Source: Parvimonas parva
GTDB lineage: Bacteria > Bacillota > Clostridia > Tissierellales > Peptoniphilaceae
DNA: 64,000 nt
Reading direction: 5' to 3'
Assembly: GCF_016552165.1 (NCBI RefSeq)
Contig: NZ_JACVDA010000010.1
Span: forward strand, 1 to 64,000
A program made the translations under genes and the position numbers. Positions 55,198-63,099 of the stretch are shown here, in pieces (position 1 is the stretch's first letter; each line of letters opens with the position of its first letter). The notes below the pieces were generated by a model, which saw only the letters and a program-made list of their open reading frames with translations, was not told the DNA's origin and searched no databases.

Positions 55198-55234
55198 CCT
55201 CCTTAGAACACGTCTAACTAATTTCTCCACCTCA
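55198..55234 (-). promoter_or_regulatory. Sec UGA of arsS and SECIS-like hairpin overlapping the next ribosome binding site
   Basis: The UGA is at 55234-55232 and the TAG stop at 55216-55214. TTAGA (55217-55213) and TCTAA (55207-55203) form a small stem with a CGTGT loop, 14 nt after the UGA. The 3' arm shares two bases with AAGGAGG, the ribosome site of the TVP38 gene. SelB binding would thus compete with translation start of the next gene. Confidence 0.55.
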
Positions 55235-56170
55235 AGAGCTACCTGCTCCTGCAGTACAACCATAGCAATGATTTCCAAGAGCGATTTTTCTCTTTGGAAA
55301 ATCACAATTTTTATAATCTGAAATATGTACTTTATCCGAATTTATCTTTAAATCTAATGCTTGATTAAAATCACAGTCAAAAATATAACCGTCATAAGAT
55401 ACATTAATTTCATTTCTACACATCAAAAACTCAACTGTATCTTCATTATAAGCGTTAAAAAGTTTAAGCATATAATTTTTAAGTTTATCTTTTTTATAAA
55501 GTCGCATACCAAATCTACCGATTGGATTATTAGTTATCGTAAATAAATTTGTAAAAATAATTCCATATTCATCTAACAATTTTTTTCTATATTCAGTTTC
55601 TAAACTTTCTTGTGAATCAGGCAAAAAAGCACCATCAGGATTGTAAACTAAATTCAAAGGTAATTCTTTACCATATCCCACAGCATTTAATTTTTTCAAA
55701 ACCTCTATTGAGTCCTCATACACTCCGACACCTCTTACACCGTCGGTAATTTCCTTTGTGTAAAAAGGAAGAGAGCAAAATATTGTAACTCTATTTTTAG
55801 CATAAAAATCTATTAAATGTGAATACTTTTCATCTAATAAAATTGTTAAATTCGTTCTGACAATTACTTCTTTCGCAATCTTTCCAGACTCCTCAACTAA
55901 ATATTCAAAATTAGGCATCATTTCAGGTGCACCACCTGTTATATCCATAACTTTGAAATTATGTTTTTTAAAAACATATAAGCAATCGTCCATAATCTCT
56001 TTTTTCATATATTCTTTTCTATGAGGTCCTGCCTCAACATGACAATGCTTACAGGCAAGATTACAAATCTTTCCTATATTAAGTTGCATTGTATCCATAC
56101 TTGAAGTATATAAAAATTTTTTATTTTCAACTTTTTCAAAAAATTTTGGAATATAATTTAAACATTCCAA
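55214..56170 (-). CDS. arsS: Radical SAM (seleno)protein of the ArsS family
   Basis: The protein has the radical-SAM [4Fe-4S] motif CNLACKHCH (CxxxCxxC), preceded by the family's DTMQLNIGKI, and a C-terminal cysteine-rich domain with NHCYGCTAGAGSS. The frame then meets UGA (55234-55232) and goes on with GGEIS to TAG. Family members have Sec or Cys exactly there (SS-U/C-GG), so the UGA is read as selenocysteine (residue 313 of 318 from this start). Cyanobacterial ArsS makes the deoxyadenosyl-arsenic bond of arsenosugars; the substrate here is open because no arsM is near. Homology extends upstream of the TTG at 56170. An ATT at 56266, 8 nt after AGGAG, may be the real start (350 aa). Confidence 0.85.
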
Positions 56171-56277
56171 AACTTTTCTCGAAAATTCTATTGTATTTGA
56201 AAATGAAATCTTTTCATCTTCCTGTTCTTGTTCTTCTTCAAAATTTCTTTTAATTAAATTAAAAATACTATCAACTC

Positions 56278-56619
56278 CTATAATTTAATTTCTGAAACAG
56301 TGTTTTTCATTGTAAAACCATTTACAAGTGTTATACCGGCTTGCATTGAAGATGCAACATGTAAAACTTCTGTTAATTGTTCTTCAGTTACTCCCATTGA
56401 AATTAAAGTTTGAGTATATGCATCTATACAATAAGGGCAACGAGTAGCAAAAGCAACAGCTAATGCACAAAGTGCCTTTTCTCTCTTTGTTAAAGCTCCA
56501 TCTGAAGTACTATCTCCATAATATTTTAAAAATTCGTCCCATAATTTTTTAGCCTCTTCACCTAAAACTCCATTTGCAAAATTGCCTAAATCTTTCTTTT
56601 CAAAATAATTGTTATTCAT
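56278..56619 (-). CDS. AhpD/carboxymuconolactone-decarboxylase-like protein of the ArsS cluster
   Basis: The 113-aa protein has the AhpD-like core with the redox pair CPYC (ATRCPYCIDAYTQTL, near residue 75). It is close to the group annotated as arsenosugar-biosynthesis-associated peroxidase-like. It probably acts as a thiol reductase or peroxidase partner of the selenoprotein. It is the first gene of the minus operon; the AGGAG for arsS overlaps its TAG stop. Confidence 0.87.
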   Translation of the reverse strand: MNNNYFEKKDLGNFANGVLGEEAKKLWDEFLKYYGDSTSDGALTKREKALCALAVAFATRCPYCIDAYTQTLISMGVTEEQLTEVLHVASSMQAGITLVNGFTMKNTVSEIKL

Positions 56620-56656
56620 AAAAACACACTCCTTAAATATATATTTTCATAATAAA

Positions 56657-56685
56657 ATTATATATCATTTTTAATCCTCTTTCAA
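56657..56685 (-). promoter_or_regulatory. Promoter of the ahpD-arsS operon
   Basis: TTGAAA (56685-56680) and TATAAT (56662-56657) are 17 bp apart. About 115 bp further lies the start of the divergent glycosyltransferase operon, whose own promoter is less clear. Confidence 0.72.
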
Positions 56686-56801
56686 ATAAAATTTTTTTAT
56701 GGATTTATGTGCAATTATAAGAACTTTTTATACAACAATGTTTTTACCAAAAATGACTTTTAATATTTCATATTTTATGTTAAAGTATATATGGTGATTT
56801 T

Positions 56802-57464
56802 ATGAAAGAATATGCTGTTATAATTTTTACACGATTTCCGTCAAAGAATAAAGTAAAGACAAGACTTAGCAAAGATATTGACACAAATCTAGTTTTAAAC
56901 ATACATAAAGCAATGGTTTTGGATACTATATCCGTTTGCAAAAATGATTTTTCCGATATTTTGTTATTCATAACGGAGTTTGAAAAATTAAACGAAGAAA
57001 ATAAAAACTTTTTTGCCTTTGAAAAAAATATTTTTTCTCAAGGCGATTATCCTTTCGGAGAAAAAATGAATTTTGCATTTAAAAAAGCCTTTGAAATGGG
57101 ATATAAAAAAGTTATTTTAATCGGAACCGACATTCCGACTATTTCCAAAAAAGATATAGAGACTGCACTTAAAAGCTTAGATGACTTCGACGCCTGTATA
57201 AACAAAACTTTCGACAAGGGATATTATCTAATAGGCTTAAAAAAGCTATGTAAAAATTTATTCGACGAAAAAATTTTTGAAACTGAATCAGTTTTTGAAA
57301 ATACTATAAAAGTTTTAGAAAAAGAAAATTTAAGCTATACAAGTGCTAGAATTTTAAGAGATATAGACAATAAAGAAGATTTGGATTTTTTTGTAAAAAA
57401 CGAAATTAATTTTTCAGAATATGAAAAACTAAAAAAACTATTAAAGGAGTGTTACAATGAGTAA
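56802..57464 (+). CDS. DUF2064/TIGR04282-family nucleotidyl/glycosyltransferase (arsenosugar-type)
   Basis: The 220-aa GT-A-fold protein has the family N-terminus VIIFTRFPSKNKVKTRLSKD (residues 6-25), EKMNFAFKKAFEMGYKKVI, and the metal-site region IGTDIPTI followed by FDKGYYLIGLK. Relatives are annotated as arsenosugar biosynthesis glycosyltransferases from their co-occurrence with arsS and the GT2 protein encoded two genes downstream. The gene starts the plus operon divergent from ahpD-arsS. It overlaps the next gene by 8 nt. Confidence 0.86.
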   Translation: MKEYAVIIFTRFPSKNKVKTRLSKDIDTNLVLNIHKAMVLDTISVCKNDFSDILLFITEFEKLNEENKNFFAFEKNIFSQGDYPFGEKMNFAFKKAFEMGYKKVILIGTDIPTISKKDIETALKSLDDFDACINKTFDKGYYLIGLKKLCKNLFDEKIFETESVFENTIKVLEKENLSYTSARILRDIDNKEDLDFFVKNEINFSEYEKLKKLLKECYNE

Positions 57465-58098
57465 GAAAAAAATTATTACCTTAATTTCAGTTATTCTTAT
57501 AGTTATTATATCTTATTATATTTTCAAAATTTTCACTCCTGAAAAAATTAGAAATATAATTCAAGGATATGGTAAAAACGCATCATTCATTTACATTTTA
57601 CTATTTTCGATTTTACCGATATTTTTCTTTCCCGTTCCAATTTTGGCAATTGTGGCTGGAATTTCATTCGGTCTTTTTGAAGGTGTTCTTTATACAATGA
57701 TTGGTGCAATGATTAACAGCTCCATAATGTTTGTAATGGCGAAAAAATTTGCAAAAGATAAAGTCGTAGAGCTATTTAAAACTAAGATAAGCAAAAAATG
57801 GTATAACAAGATGATTGCAATAGAAAAGAATAATGGATTTTTGATAATATTTTTGTTGAGATTATTGCCAATCGCTCCGTATAATGTAATAAATTATCTT
57901 TCAGGACTTACCGAAATTTCATTTTTAAGATATTCTCTTGCAACTTTTTTGGGAATCATTCCAGGAACATTTGTATTTTTAAATGTTGGAGATAAGGCGA
58001 TAAATGTATATAGTGTAGAATTTGTAATTTCTCTTTTAGGCTTTTTGTTGCTAACTATATTTTCGATTATTTTGATAAAAAAAGTGGATAAAAATTAA
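57457..58098 (+). CDS. TVP38/TMEM64 (DedA-like) membrane protein, copy 2
   Basis: The 213-aa protein has five to six hydrophobic helices and the VTT motifs PVPILAIVAGISFGLFEGVL, MAKKFAKDKV and FLLRLLPIAPYNVINYLSG. It differs clearly from copy 1 at 54492, so the two are old paralogues rather than a recent duplication. Having one in each divergent operon suggests both belong to one pathway. It overlaps the upstream gene by 8 nt and is 1 nt from the downstream GT gene. Confidence 0.86.
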   Translation: MSKKKIITLISVILIVIISYYIFKIFTPEKIRNIIQGYGKNASFIYILLFSILPIFFFPVPILAIVAGISFGLFEGVLYTMIGAMINSSIMFVMAKKFAKDKVVELFKTKISKKWYNKMIAIEKNNGFLIIFLLRLLPIAPYNVINYLSGLTEISFLRYSLATFLGIIPGTFVFLNVGDKAINVYSVEFVISLLGFLLLTIFSIILIKKVDKN

Positions 58099-58099
58099 T

Positions 58100-58813
58100 A
58101 TGAAATTAGCAGTTATAGTTCCAATTTATAATGATGATAAAATGATTGAAAATTTACTTGAGAAACTGAGTAATTTCAAAGAGATTGACGAGATAATAAT
58201 TTCAAAAGCAGTTGACGATTTTAAAGAAAATGAGGTAGTAGAAAAAGAATACAAAGGGATAGAATATAAACTTTTGATTTCAAAAAAAGGCAGAAGTACG
58301 CAGATGAATACCGCCGTAAAATATACGGATTGCGATATTTTGTGGTTCATTCACGCCGATTCAGAATTTTTAAATTATGATATTGATAAAAAAATAAAAA
58401 ATTTGATAGAAAATGAAAATATTAAATGTGGTGGGTTGAAAATAAAATTTAATCCAAACTCAATACTTTTGTCGATAATTGCATATCTTTCAAACCTTAG
58501 AGCAAAACTTTTTAAAATTTGTTTTGGTGACCAAAGTATTTTTATAACAAAAAAACTGTTTGAAGATATAAACGGCTTTAGAGATATTCCAATAATGGAA
58601 GATTTGCAACTTTTTATTGATATAAAAGACAATCAAAAAGATAAAAAATATTTTAAATTATTAAACGAAAAAATAATTTCTTCTTCCAGAAGATTCAAAA
58701 AAAACGGCACCCTAAAAACAATTTTTAAGATGCACAAATTAAAAATAATGTATTTTAAAGGTGTCGATACAAAAGAATTAAATAAAATTTACAATAACAT
58801 GAAAGATAGATAG
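58100..58813 (+). CDS. TIGR04283-family glycosyltransferase (arsenosugar-type GT2)
   Basis: The 237-aa GT2 enzyme has an N-terminal VIVPIYNDDKMIENLL, the family motif KKGRSTQMNTAVKYTD (about residues 62-77), the metal-site region LWFIHADSEF, and CFGDQSIFITKKLFEDINGF. The TIGR04283 and TIGR04282 families co-occur with ArsS and are thought to add a sugar to its product. The selenosugar synthase SenB is another GT handling a chalcogen substrate, so Se or S chemistry is also conceivable. The gene has only a weak ribosome site and is coupled to the TVP38 gene. Confidence 0.85.
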   Translation: MKLAVIVPIYNDDKMIENLLEKLSNFKEIDEIIISKAVDDFKENEVVEKEYKGIEYKLLISKKGRSTQMNTAVKYTDCDILWFIHADSEFLNYDIDKKIKNLIENENIKCGGLKIKFNPNSILLSIIAYLSNLRAKLFKICFGDQSIFITKKLFEDINGFRDIPIMEDLQLFIDIKDNQKDKKYFKLLNEKIISSSRRFKKNGTLKTIFKMHKLKIMYFKGVDTKELNKIYNNMKDR

Positions 58814-58832
58814 CTAAAAAGCTATCTATTTT
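58806..58832. terminator. Bidirectional terminator between convergent genes
   Basis: ATAGATAGCT (58806-58815) and AGCTATCTAT (58820-58829) form a 10-bp stem. It overlaps the ends of both the GT gene and the Fe-S gene. The T-run is short in both directions. Confidence 0.65.
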
Positions 58833-59791
58833 CTATTTCTCTTATAAAATTTTAATTTCAAAGCGTTTTTAAAGTAATTTAAATCCACTTTTTCTTTAAC
58901 ACCCAAAATTTCACTTAGTATATGCTTAACATTTTTTACATTTGACTTTCCAAAACTTGCAGAGCAACTTGCACAATATGTATAAATATTATCCTTAATT
59001 TCCGATTTAACCTTATTCATCATTTCATCAGCCAAATCTTTCTCCTTAGACTTTGCTCCTCCACCCATTCCACAGCACATAACTTTTCTAAACTTAACTT
59101 TTCCGTTCGGAACAAAAGGCTTAATTTGTTTTAGAAGTTCATTCGTTCTTTTATCAGGACAAGGCATAAAAATTTCTGCCTCATCATCAATCACATTCAA
59201 AAGATTTTCTTCCTGCAATTTTTGATAAATAGAAATAACTTCTATATTTAGCTTATCCATATGCCCTTTAAAAAAATAAAAACAATTCGGACACATAGTT
59301 ACAATTCTTTCAACACCTTTTTCTTTATAGATCTTTTTAAGTCTTTCTAAATTTTTTTCAAAATCTGAAATAAGTCCACTATCTTCAAGTGGTTTTCCAC
59401 AGCAATCAATGGAAAAGTCCATTTTACCCTCAAACAAATCAATCAAATACTTTGTAGTTTCAGGATAATGTCCCGGAAAAGCACAACCGAACATCAAAAC
59501 ATCCTTTGACTTTATCTTTGAATTATTTCTAAACTTGTAGGGAGATTTCATAAACTTTACAGCCCCATAGCCACCTAAATCTTCTCTATGTGCAATTGCA
59601 ACTTCTGCTCCGTCTAAATCCAAAGGACAAGCTCTAAGACAACTATCGCACATAAAACAACTCTTAGCAAGCGAAGGATTTTTCGCAAACTCTCCCAAGT
59701 CGATTTCATATTTAGTTAAAAACGAGCATTTTTTCGTACAAGCGCTACAATGAATACATTCATCAGCGACTTTGTTTAAATATTCTTTCAT
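58826..59791 (-). CDS. (Fe-S)-binding CCG-domain protein (heterodisulfide-reductase-D-like)
   Basis: The 321-aa protein has two [4Fe-4S] ferredoxin motifs at the N-terminus (CIHCSACTKKC, about residues 13-23, and CFMCDSCLRACP, about 45-56). Two cysteine-rich CCG domains follow: DCCGKPL with MCPNC, and MCCGMGGG with YCASC. Such proteins carry electrons to or from disulfides, as in HdrD/GlpC/LutA relatives. It lies close to the ArsS cluster and could be the electron donor for an anaerobic thiol or selenol step. It follows the rhodanese gene at 59871 by about 80 nt. Confidence 0.82.
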   Translation of the reverse strand: MKEYLNKVADECIHCSACTKKCSFLTKYEIDLGEFAKNPSLAKSCFMCDSCLRACPLDLDGAEVAIAHREDLGGYGAVKFMKSPYKFRNNSKIKSKDVLMFGCAFPGHYPETTKYLIDLFEGKMDFSIDCCGKPLEDSGLISDFEKNLERLKKIYKEKGVERIVTMCPNCFYFFKGHMDKLNIEVISIYQKLQEENLLNVIDDEAEIFMPCPDKRTNELLKQIKPFVPNGKVKFRKVMCCGMGGGAKSKEKDLADEMMNKVKSEIKDNIYTYCASCSASFGKSNVKNVKHILSEILGVKEKVDLNYFKNALKLKFYKRNRK

Positions 59792-59870
59792 TATTTCCTC
59801 TTTATGTAATTATTTAACTAAAATTTACCCTTAAAAATTCAACATAAACAATTACAAATTTTCAATATGT

Positions 59871-60707
59871 CTAGACTTCGTATTCACCTACAAAGCACCA
59901 TCTTGAAAATGATTCATCATATAATCTAACTTTAAAATTCAACATAGTTAATATTTCATAAACTATTGACGCTCTAATTCCTGTCGTACAATAGACAATA
60001 ATTTCATCTTCTTTTGAAATTCCCTTATCCAAAATCAAACTTTCTATTTTTTCATTAGACAACAAATATCCCTCATCATCATACATTTTGGTATATGGAA
60101 AACTCATTGAGCCTTTTATATGTCCACCGAATTTTTCTCCAAAAATTATATGACCTTTGTACTCCTCTTCATACCTAACGTCCAAAATTTTCACATTTTC
60201 GTTTTTGTATATATTAAGCAACTCATCTGTTAAAATTGACTTTTCATATTCTAAAAATGCAGGGCTTTCCAAATCTATATTTGACTTTTGTAACATAGAC
60301 TCGTCAGTTATCTCCTTAACAAATTCAGTTTTTAAAACTTCATTTACTCCACCGTCTAAAATGTAGCTTTCAATTCCACAAAAATTTAATAAAAACTTAA
60401 ATCTTCCGTCCTCTCCCATACCACAATTTTTTGTAGTGTTTATATAAACTAAAACCTTAGAATCTTTATTTATTCCATATTTTGAAAATTTTTCAAGTAA
60501 TAGCTCTTTTTCAAAAGGAAGTCCAACATATTTACAATCTTGTCCGTTCAAAAAAGTAAATTCTTTCCAATCCAAAACAACAGCCTTATCGTAGATAAAA
60601 TCTCCAACCTTTAACATATCCCCTCTTGCATCGATGACAACAAAATTTTCACAATTTCTATTTTCTAAAATAAAATCTTTTCTTACAACAAAATCATTTT
60701 TAAACAT
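59871..60707 (-). CDS. Tandem-domain rhodanese-like sulfurtransferase, copy 1
   Basis: The 278-aa protein has two rhodanese domains: an N-terminal one without active cysteine (ENFVVIDARG...YILDGGVNEVL) and a C-terminal one with ILDVRYEEEYKG and the active loop YCTTGIRAS (CxxGxR kept). There is no signal peptide. It probably moves sulfane sulfur, or in this selenium-using cell perhaps selenium, to an acceptor. About half of its N-terminal half is identical to the next gene, so it is a tandem duplicate. Confidence 0.85.
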   Translation of the reverse strand: MFKNDFVVRKDFILENRNCENFVVIDARGDMLKVGDFIYDKAVVLDWKEFTFLNGQDCKYVGLPFEKELLLEKFSKYGINKDSKVLVYINTTKNCGMGEDGRFKFLLNFCGIESYILDGGVNEVLKTEFVKEITDESMLQKSNIDLESPAFLEYEKSILTDELLNIYKNENVKILDVRYEEEYKGHIIFGEKFGGHIKGSMSFPYTKMYDDEGYLLSNEKIESLILDKGISKEDEIIVYCTTGIRASIVYEILTMLNFKVRLYDESFSRWCFVGEYEV

Positions 60708-60749
60708 AACAAACCCCTTATTAAATTATCAAATTTTTTAATATTACAA

Positions 60750-61580
60750 TTAGATTTCTATATCTGCTACCTTACTCCATAAAGCAAAAGATTCGTGATA
60801 AATTCTAACATTATAACCTAACATTTTAAAAATTTCAAAAATTAATGTAGCTCTTAAAGCAGTTGAACAATATAATATGATTGTATTTCTTTTTGAAATT
60901 TTCATTTCTATAATCATTTTTTCTATTTTTTTGTTATCTAATAAATACCCATCATTATCATAAATTTTTATATGAGGAAAATTTATTGCACCTTTTATAT
61001 GACCACCTACATAATCATCAAAAACCATAGTTCCATCATATTCTTCTTTATACCTTACATCTACAATTTTAATATTTTTATCTTTATAACATGAAAGTAG
61101 TTCTTTAGTTAAAATTGAACTTTCATATTCTAAAAAAGGCTTATTTATAAAATCTATACTTACATCTATAGTTTTATCATTTTTCTTATAAAATCCAGAC
61201 TTTATAACCTCATCAATTCCTCCGTCTAATATATAACAATCAATATCACATAAATTTAAAAGATATTTTATTCTTCCATCTTCTCCCATAGAATTATAGT
61301 TTTTTGTATTAGTATATACTAATACAATTTTATTATTATCTATATTATATTTTAAAAATTTTTTTATTAAAACTTCTTTAGAATAAGGAACATTATCATA
61401 ATAATCTCCTACATCTATTGATAAAAAAGAAAACTCTTTGTAATCTAAAATTATAGATTTATCATAAACAAAATCATTTTCTGTAAGTTTAAGTCCTCTT
61501 GCATCTATAACTATAAAATTTTCATTATTTCTATTTTTTAATATAAAATCTTTTCTTACAATAAATTTATTTTTAAACAT
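60750..61580 (-). CDS. Tandem-domain rhodanese-like sulfurtransferase, copy 2
   Basis: The 276-aa paralogue of the gene at 59871 has the same two-domain design (FIVIDARG, YILDGGIDEVI, IVDVRYKEEYDG). Its active loop reads YCSTALRAT: the cysteine is present but the glycine is replaced by Ala, so specificity may differ. Codon choice is even more AT-biased than in copy 1. It is 8 nt downstream of the dehydrogenase gene and 42 nt upstream of copy 1. Confidence 0.82.
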   Translation of the reverse strand: MFKNKFIVRKDFILKNRNNENFIVIDARGLKLTENDFVYDKSIILDYKEFSFLSIDVGDYYDNVPYSKEVLIKKFLKYNIDNNKIVLVYTNTKNYNSMGEDGRIKYLLNLCDIDCYILDGGIDEVIKSGFYKKNDKTIDVSIDFINKPFLEYESSILTKELLSCYKDKNIKIVDVRYKEEYDGTMVFDDYVGGHIKGAINFPHIKIYDNDGYLLDNKKIEKMIIEMKISKRNTIILYCSTALRATLIFEIFKMLGYNVRIYHESFALWSKVADIEI

Positions 61581-61588
61581 AACATTCC

Positions 61589-62440
61589 CTACTTTTCTAA
61601 ATGTTTATAATAAACTTGAGTTCCACATTCACCATAACCTTCTTTTGAAAGTTCTTCAAACACTTTTAAAACATCTTTAAAAACTTCAAATCCCTTATCA
61701 GGTAAAAAGCTATTTGCAAGTTTTAAATCTTTTAAAAAATGTTTTGCATAAAACATAGCAGAAAAATCATTATCTAAAATAGCAGGAATATTTTTTAAAA
61801 GCTGTGTACTTGATGCAGAACCTTCTTTTACTGCATTAAAAACAGTTTTTACATCAAGACCTACAGATTTTGCATAATAAATTCCCTCACATGCTCCTGC
61901 CAAAGCCCCTGCTATCATAATTTGATTTGAAAGCTTTGCTTGTTGTCCAAATCCTTCTTTACCTTGATAAACAATATTTTTACCTAAAGCGTTAAAAATT
62001 GGTTTTGATTTTTCAAAAACATCAATATCACCACCAACAAATATAGTAAGAGAAGCATTTTTTGCTCCAGTATCTCCACCTGTTACAGGTGCATCTAAAG
62101 CATTAATTCCTTTTTCTTTTGACAATTTATAAATTTTTTCAGAAAGTTTAGGATCACTTGTCGTCATGTCAATTATAATCGTATTTTTATTTACATTGTC
62201 AATAATTCCATCATTAAAATAAACTTCTTCTACATCTTTAGGATATCCAACAATGGTTATAACAAAATCTTTATCTTTAACACATTCTTTTATAGATGAT
62301 TTACAAACAGCACCAAATTTTTCTAATTTTTTTGCTTTTTCTTGATTTCTATTGTAAACATCAACACTAAAATTATTTTTCAATAAATTTAAAACCATAT
62401 ACGATCCCATTATTCCGGTTCCAATAAATCCAATTTTCAT
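61589..62440 (-). CDS. NAD(P)-dependent beta-hydroxyacid dehydrogenase (3-hydroxyisobutyrate dehydrogenase family)
   Basis: The 283-aa enzyme has the Rossmann start MKIGFIGTGIMGSYMV, the substrate motif DAPVTGGDTGA (about 122-132) and the catalytic lysine in GQQAKLSNQIMIAGA. Substrates in this family are 3-hydroxyisobutyrate, tartronate semialdehyde, succinic semialdehyde and similar; the exact one is not readable. It is first in an operon with the two rhodaneses. A TATAAT with a weak TTTAAA -35 precedes it. The ATG follows AAAGGAG. Confidence 0.85.
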   Translation of the reverse strand: MKIGFIGTGIMGSYMVLNLLKNNFSVDVYNRNQEKAKKLEKFGAVCKSSIKECVKDKDFVITIVGYPKDVEEVYFNDGIIDNVNKNTIIIDMTTSDPKLSEKIYKLSKEKGINALDAPVTGGDTGAKNASLTIFVGGDIDVFEKSKPIFNALGKNIVYQGKEGFGQQAKLSNQIMIAGALAGACEGIYYAKSVGLDVKTVFNAVKEGSASSTQLLKNIPAILDNDFSAMFYAKHFLKDLKLANSFLPDKGFEVFKDVLKVFEELSKEGYGECGTQVYYKHLEK

Positions 62441-62578
62441 AAAAATCTCCTTTAATTTTATTTATATAAAAATTGCTTATATTTTTATACACATTAATTA
62501 TAAAACATTTTAATAATTTTTTAAAGTATAAAAAATATTTTTGATATATGATATTAAAATTTTACTGTACATTTGTTG

Positions 62579-62614
62579 ATATAATTTTTATTTCATCTCT
62601 GATAATGATTATTT
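62579..62614 (+). promoter_or_regulatory. Fur-box-like sequence behind an extended -10
   Basis: TGATAATGATTATTT (62600-62614) matches the 7-1-7 Fur consensus TGATAATnATTATCA except for the last two bases. It lies about 16 bp downstream of TG-A-TATAAT (62579-62584), an extended -10. It is 65 bp upstream of the clearer promoter at 62679. It may control the small RNA that follows. Confidence 0.45.
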
Positions 62615-62678
62615 AAAGTTCAAACAACATTATTTTAAAATAGAACATATTAACATAAAAAAATATTTTTATGAAAAA

Positions 62679-62706
62679 TTGTATTTTTATGTTTTAAAAA
62701 TATAAT
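62679..62706 (+). promoter_or_regulatory. Promoter of the second small RNA
   Basis: TTGTAT (62679-62684) and TATAAT (62701-62706) are 16 bp apart, with start predicted near 62712. Confidence 0.65.
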
Positions 62707-62711
62707 TTAAG

Positions 62712-62927
62712 GTATATATTAGGTGTGTGGTAGTGTTTAAAGATAATAAACTCCTCCCATAAGTTTTCCTTTTCTTCGCTACCACACTTACATACTGACA
62801 ACATAAGTTTTGTTTTTACAATCCTCCCCAAAGTTTTGGTAATAAACTATTAATAACTTATTCCTTGTCGAATGTAATTAACTTTCCTATATAAAAAAGA
62901 TGAGGGCATTTGCCGTCATCTTTTTTT
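62712..62927 (+). ncRNA. Candidate small RNA with CU-rich motifs, about 215 nt
   Basis: A promoter, no convincing ORF and an intrinsic terminator define the unit in a 660-bp gap. The 5' part forms an 11-bp stem GTGTGGTAGTG/CGCTACCACAC (62725-62735 with 62777-62787, one G·T). Its loop carries CTCCTCCC (62751-62758). A second motif TCCTCCCC lies at 62822-62829. Such motifs are complementary to GGGAGGAG-type ribosome sites and are typical of regulatory sRNAs such as FsrA. No known family is recognised; 6S RNA was considered. Confidence 0.55.
62893..62927 (+). terminator. Terminator of the second small RNA
   Basis: GATGAGGGCA and TGCCGTCATC (62899-62920) pair with one G-G mismatch and seven T's follow. 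Confidence 0.82.
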
Positions 62928-63061
62928 GCTTTAATTTTTATTCTTTATATTCATTATAAAAATAATTTCACTATTCAACTCACGCATTGTAATAGTAAAT
63001 TTATTTTATCGCATTAAATAAAGTTTCTCAACATATTTTTAAACTTGTTTTAGATAAATTT

Positions 63062-63090
63062 AAAAAAGCCATAGATTTTACTCTATGACT
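63062..63090 (-). terminator. Terminator of the right-edge gene
   Basis: AGTCATAGA and TCTATGGCT (63090-63067, minus strand) form a 9-bp stem, then six T's. Confidence 0.82.
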
Positions 63091-63099
63091 TTTCCTTAC

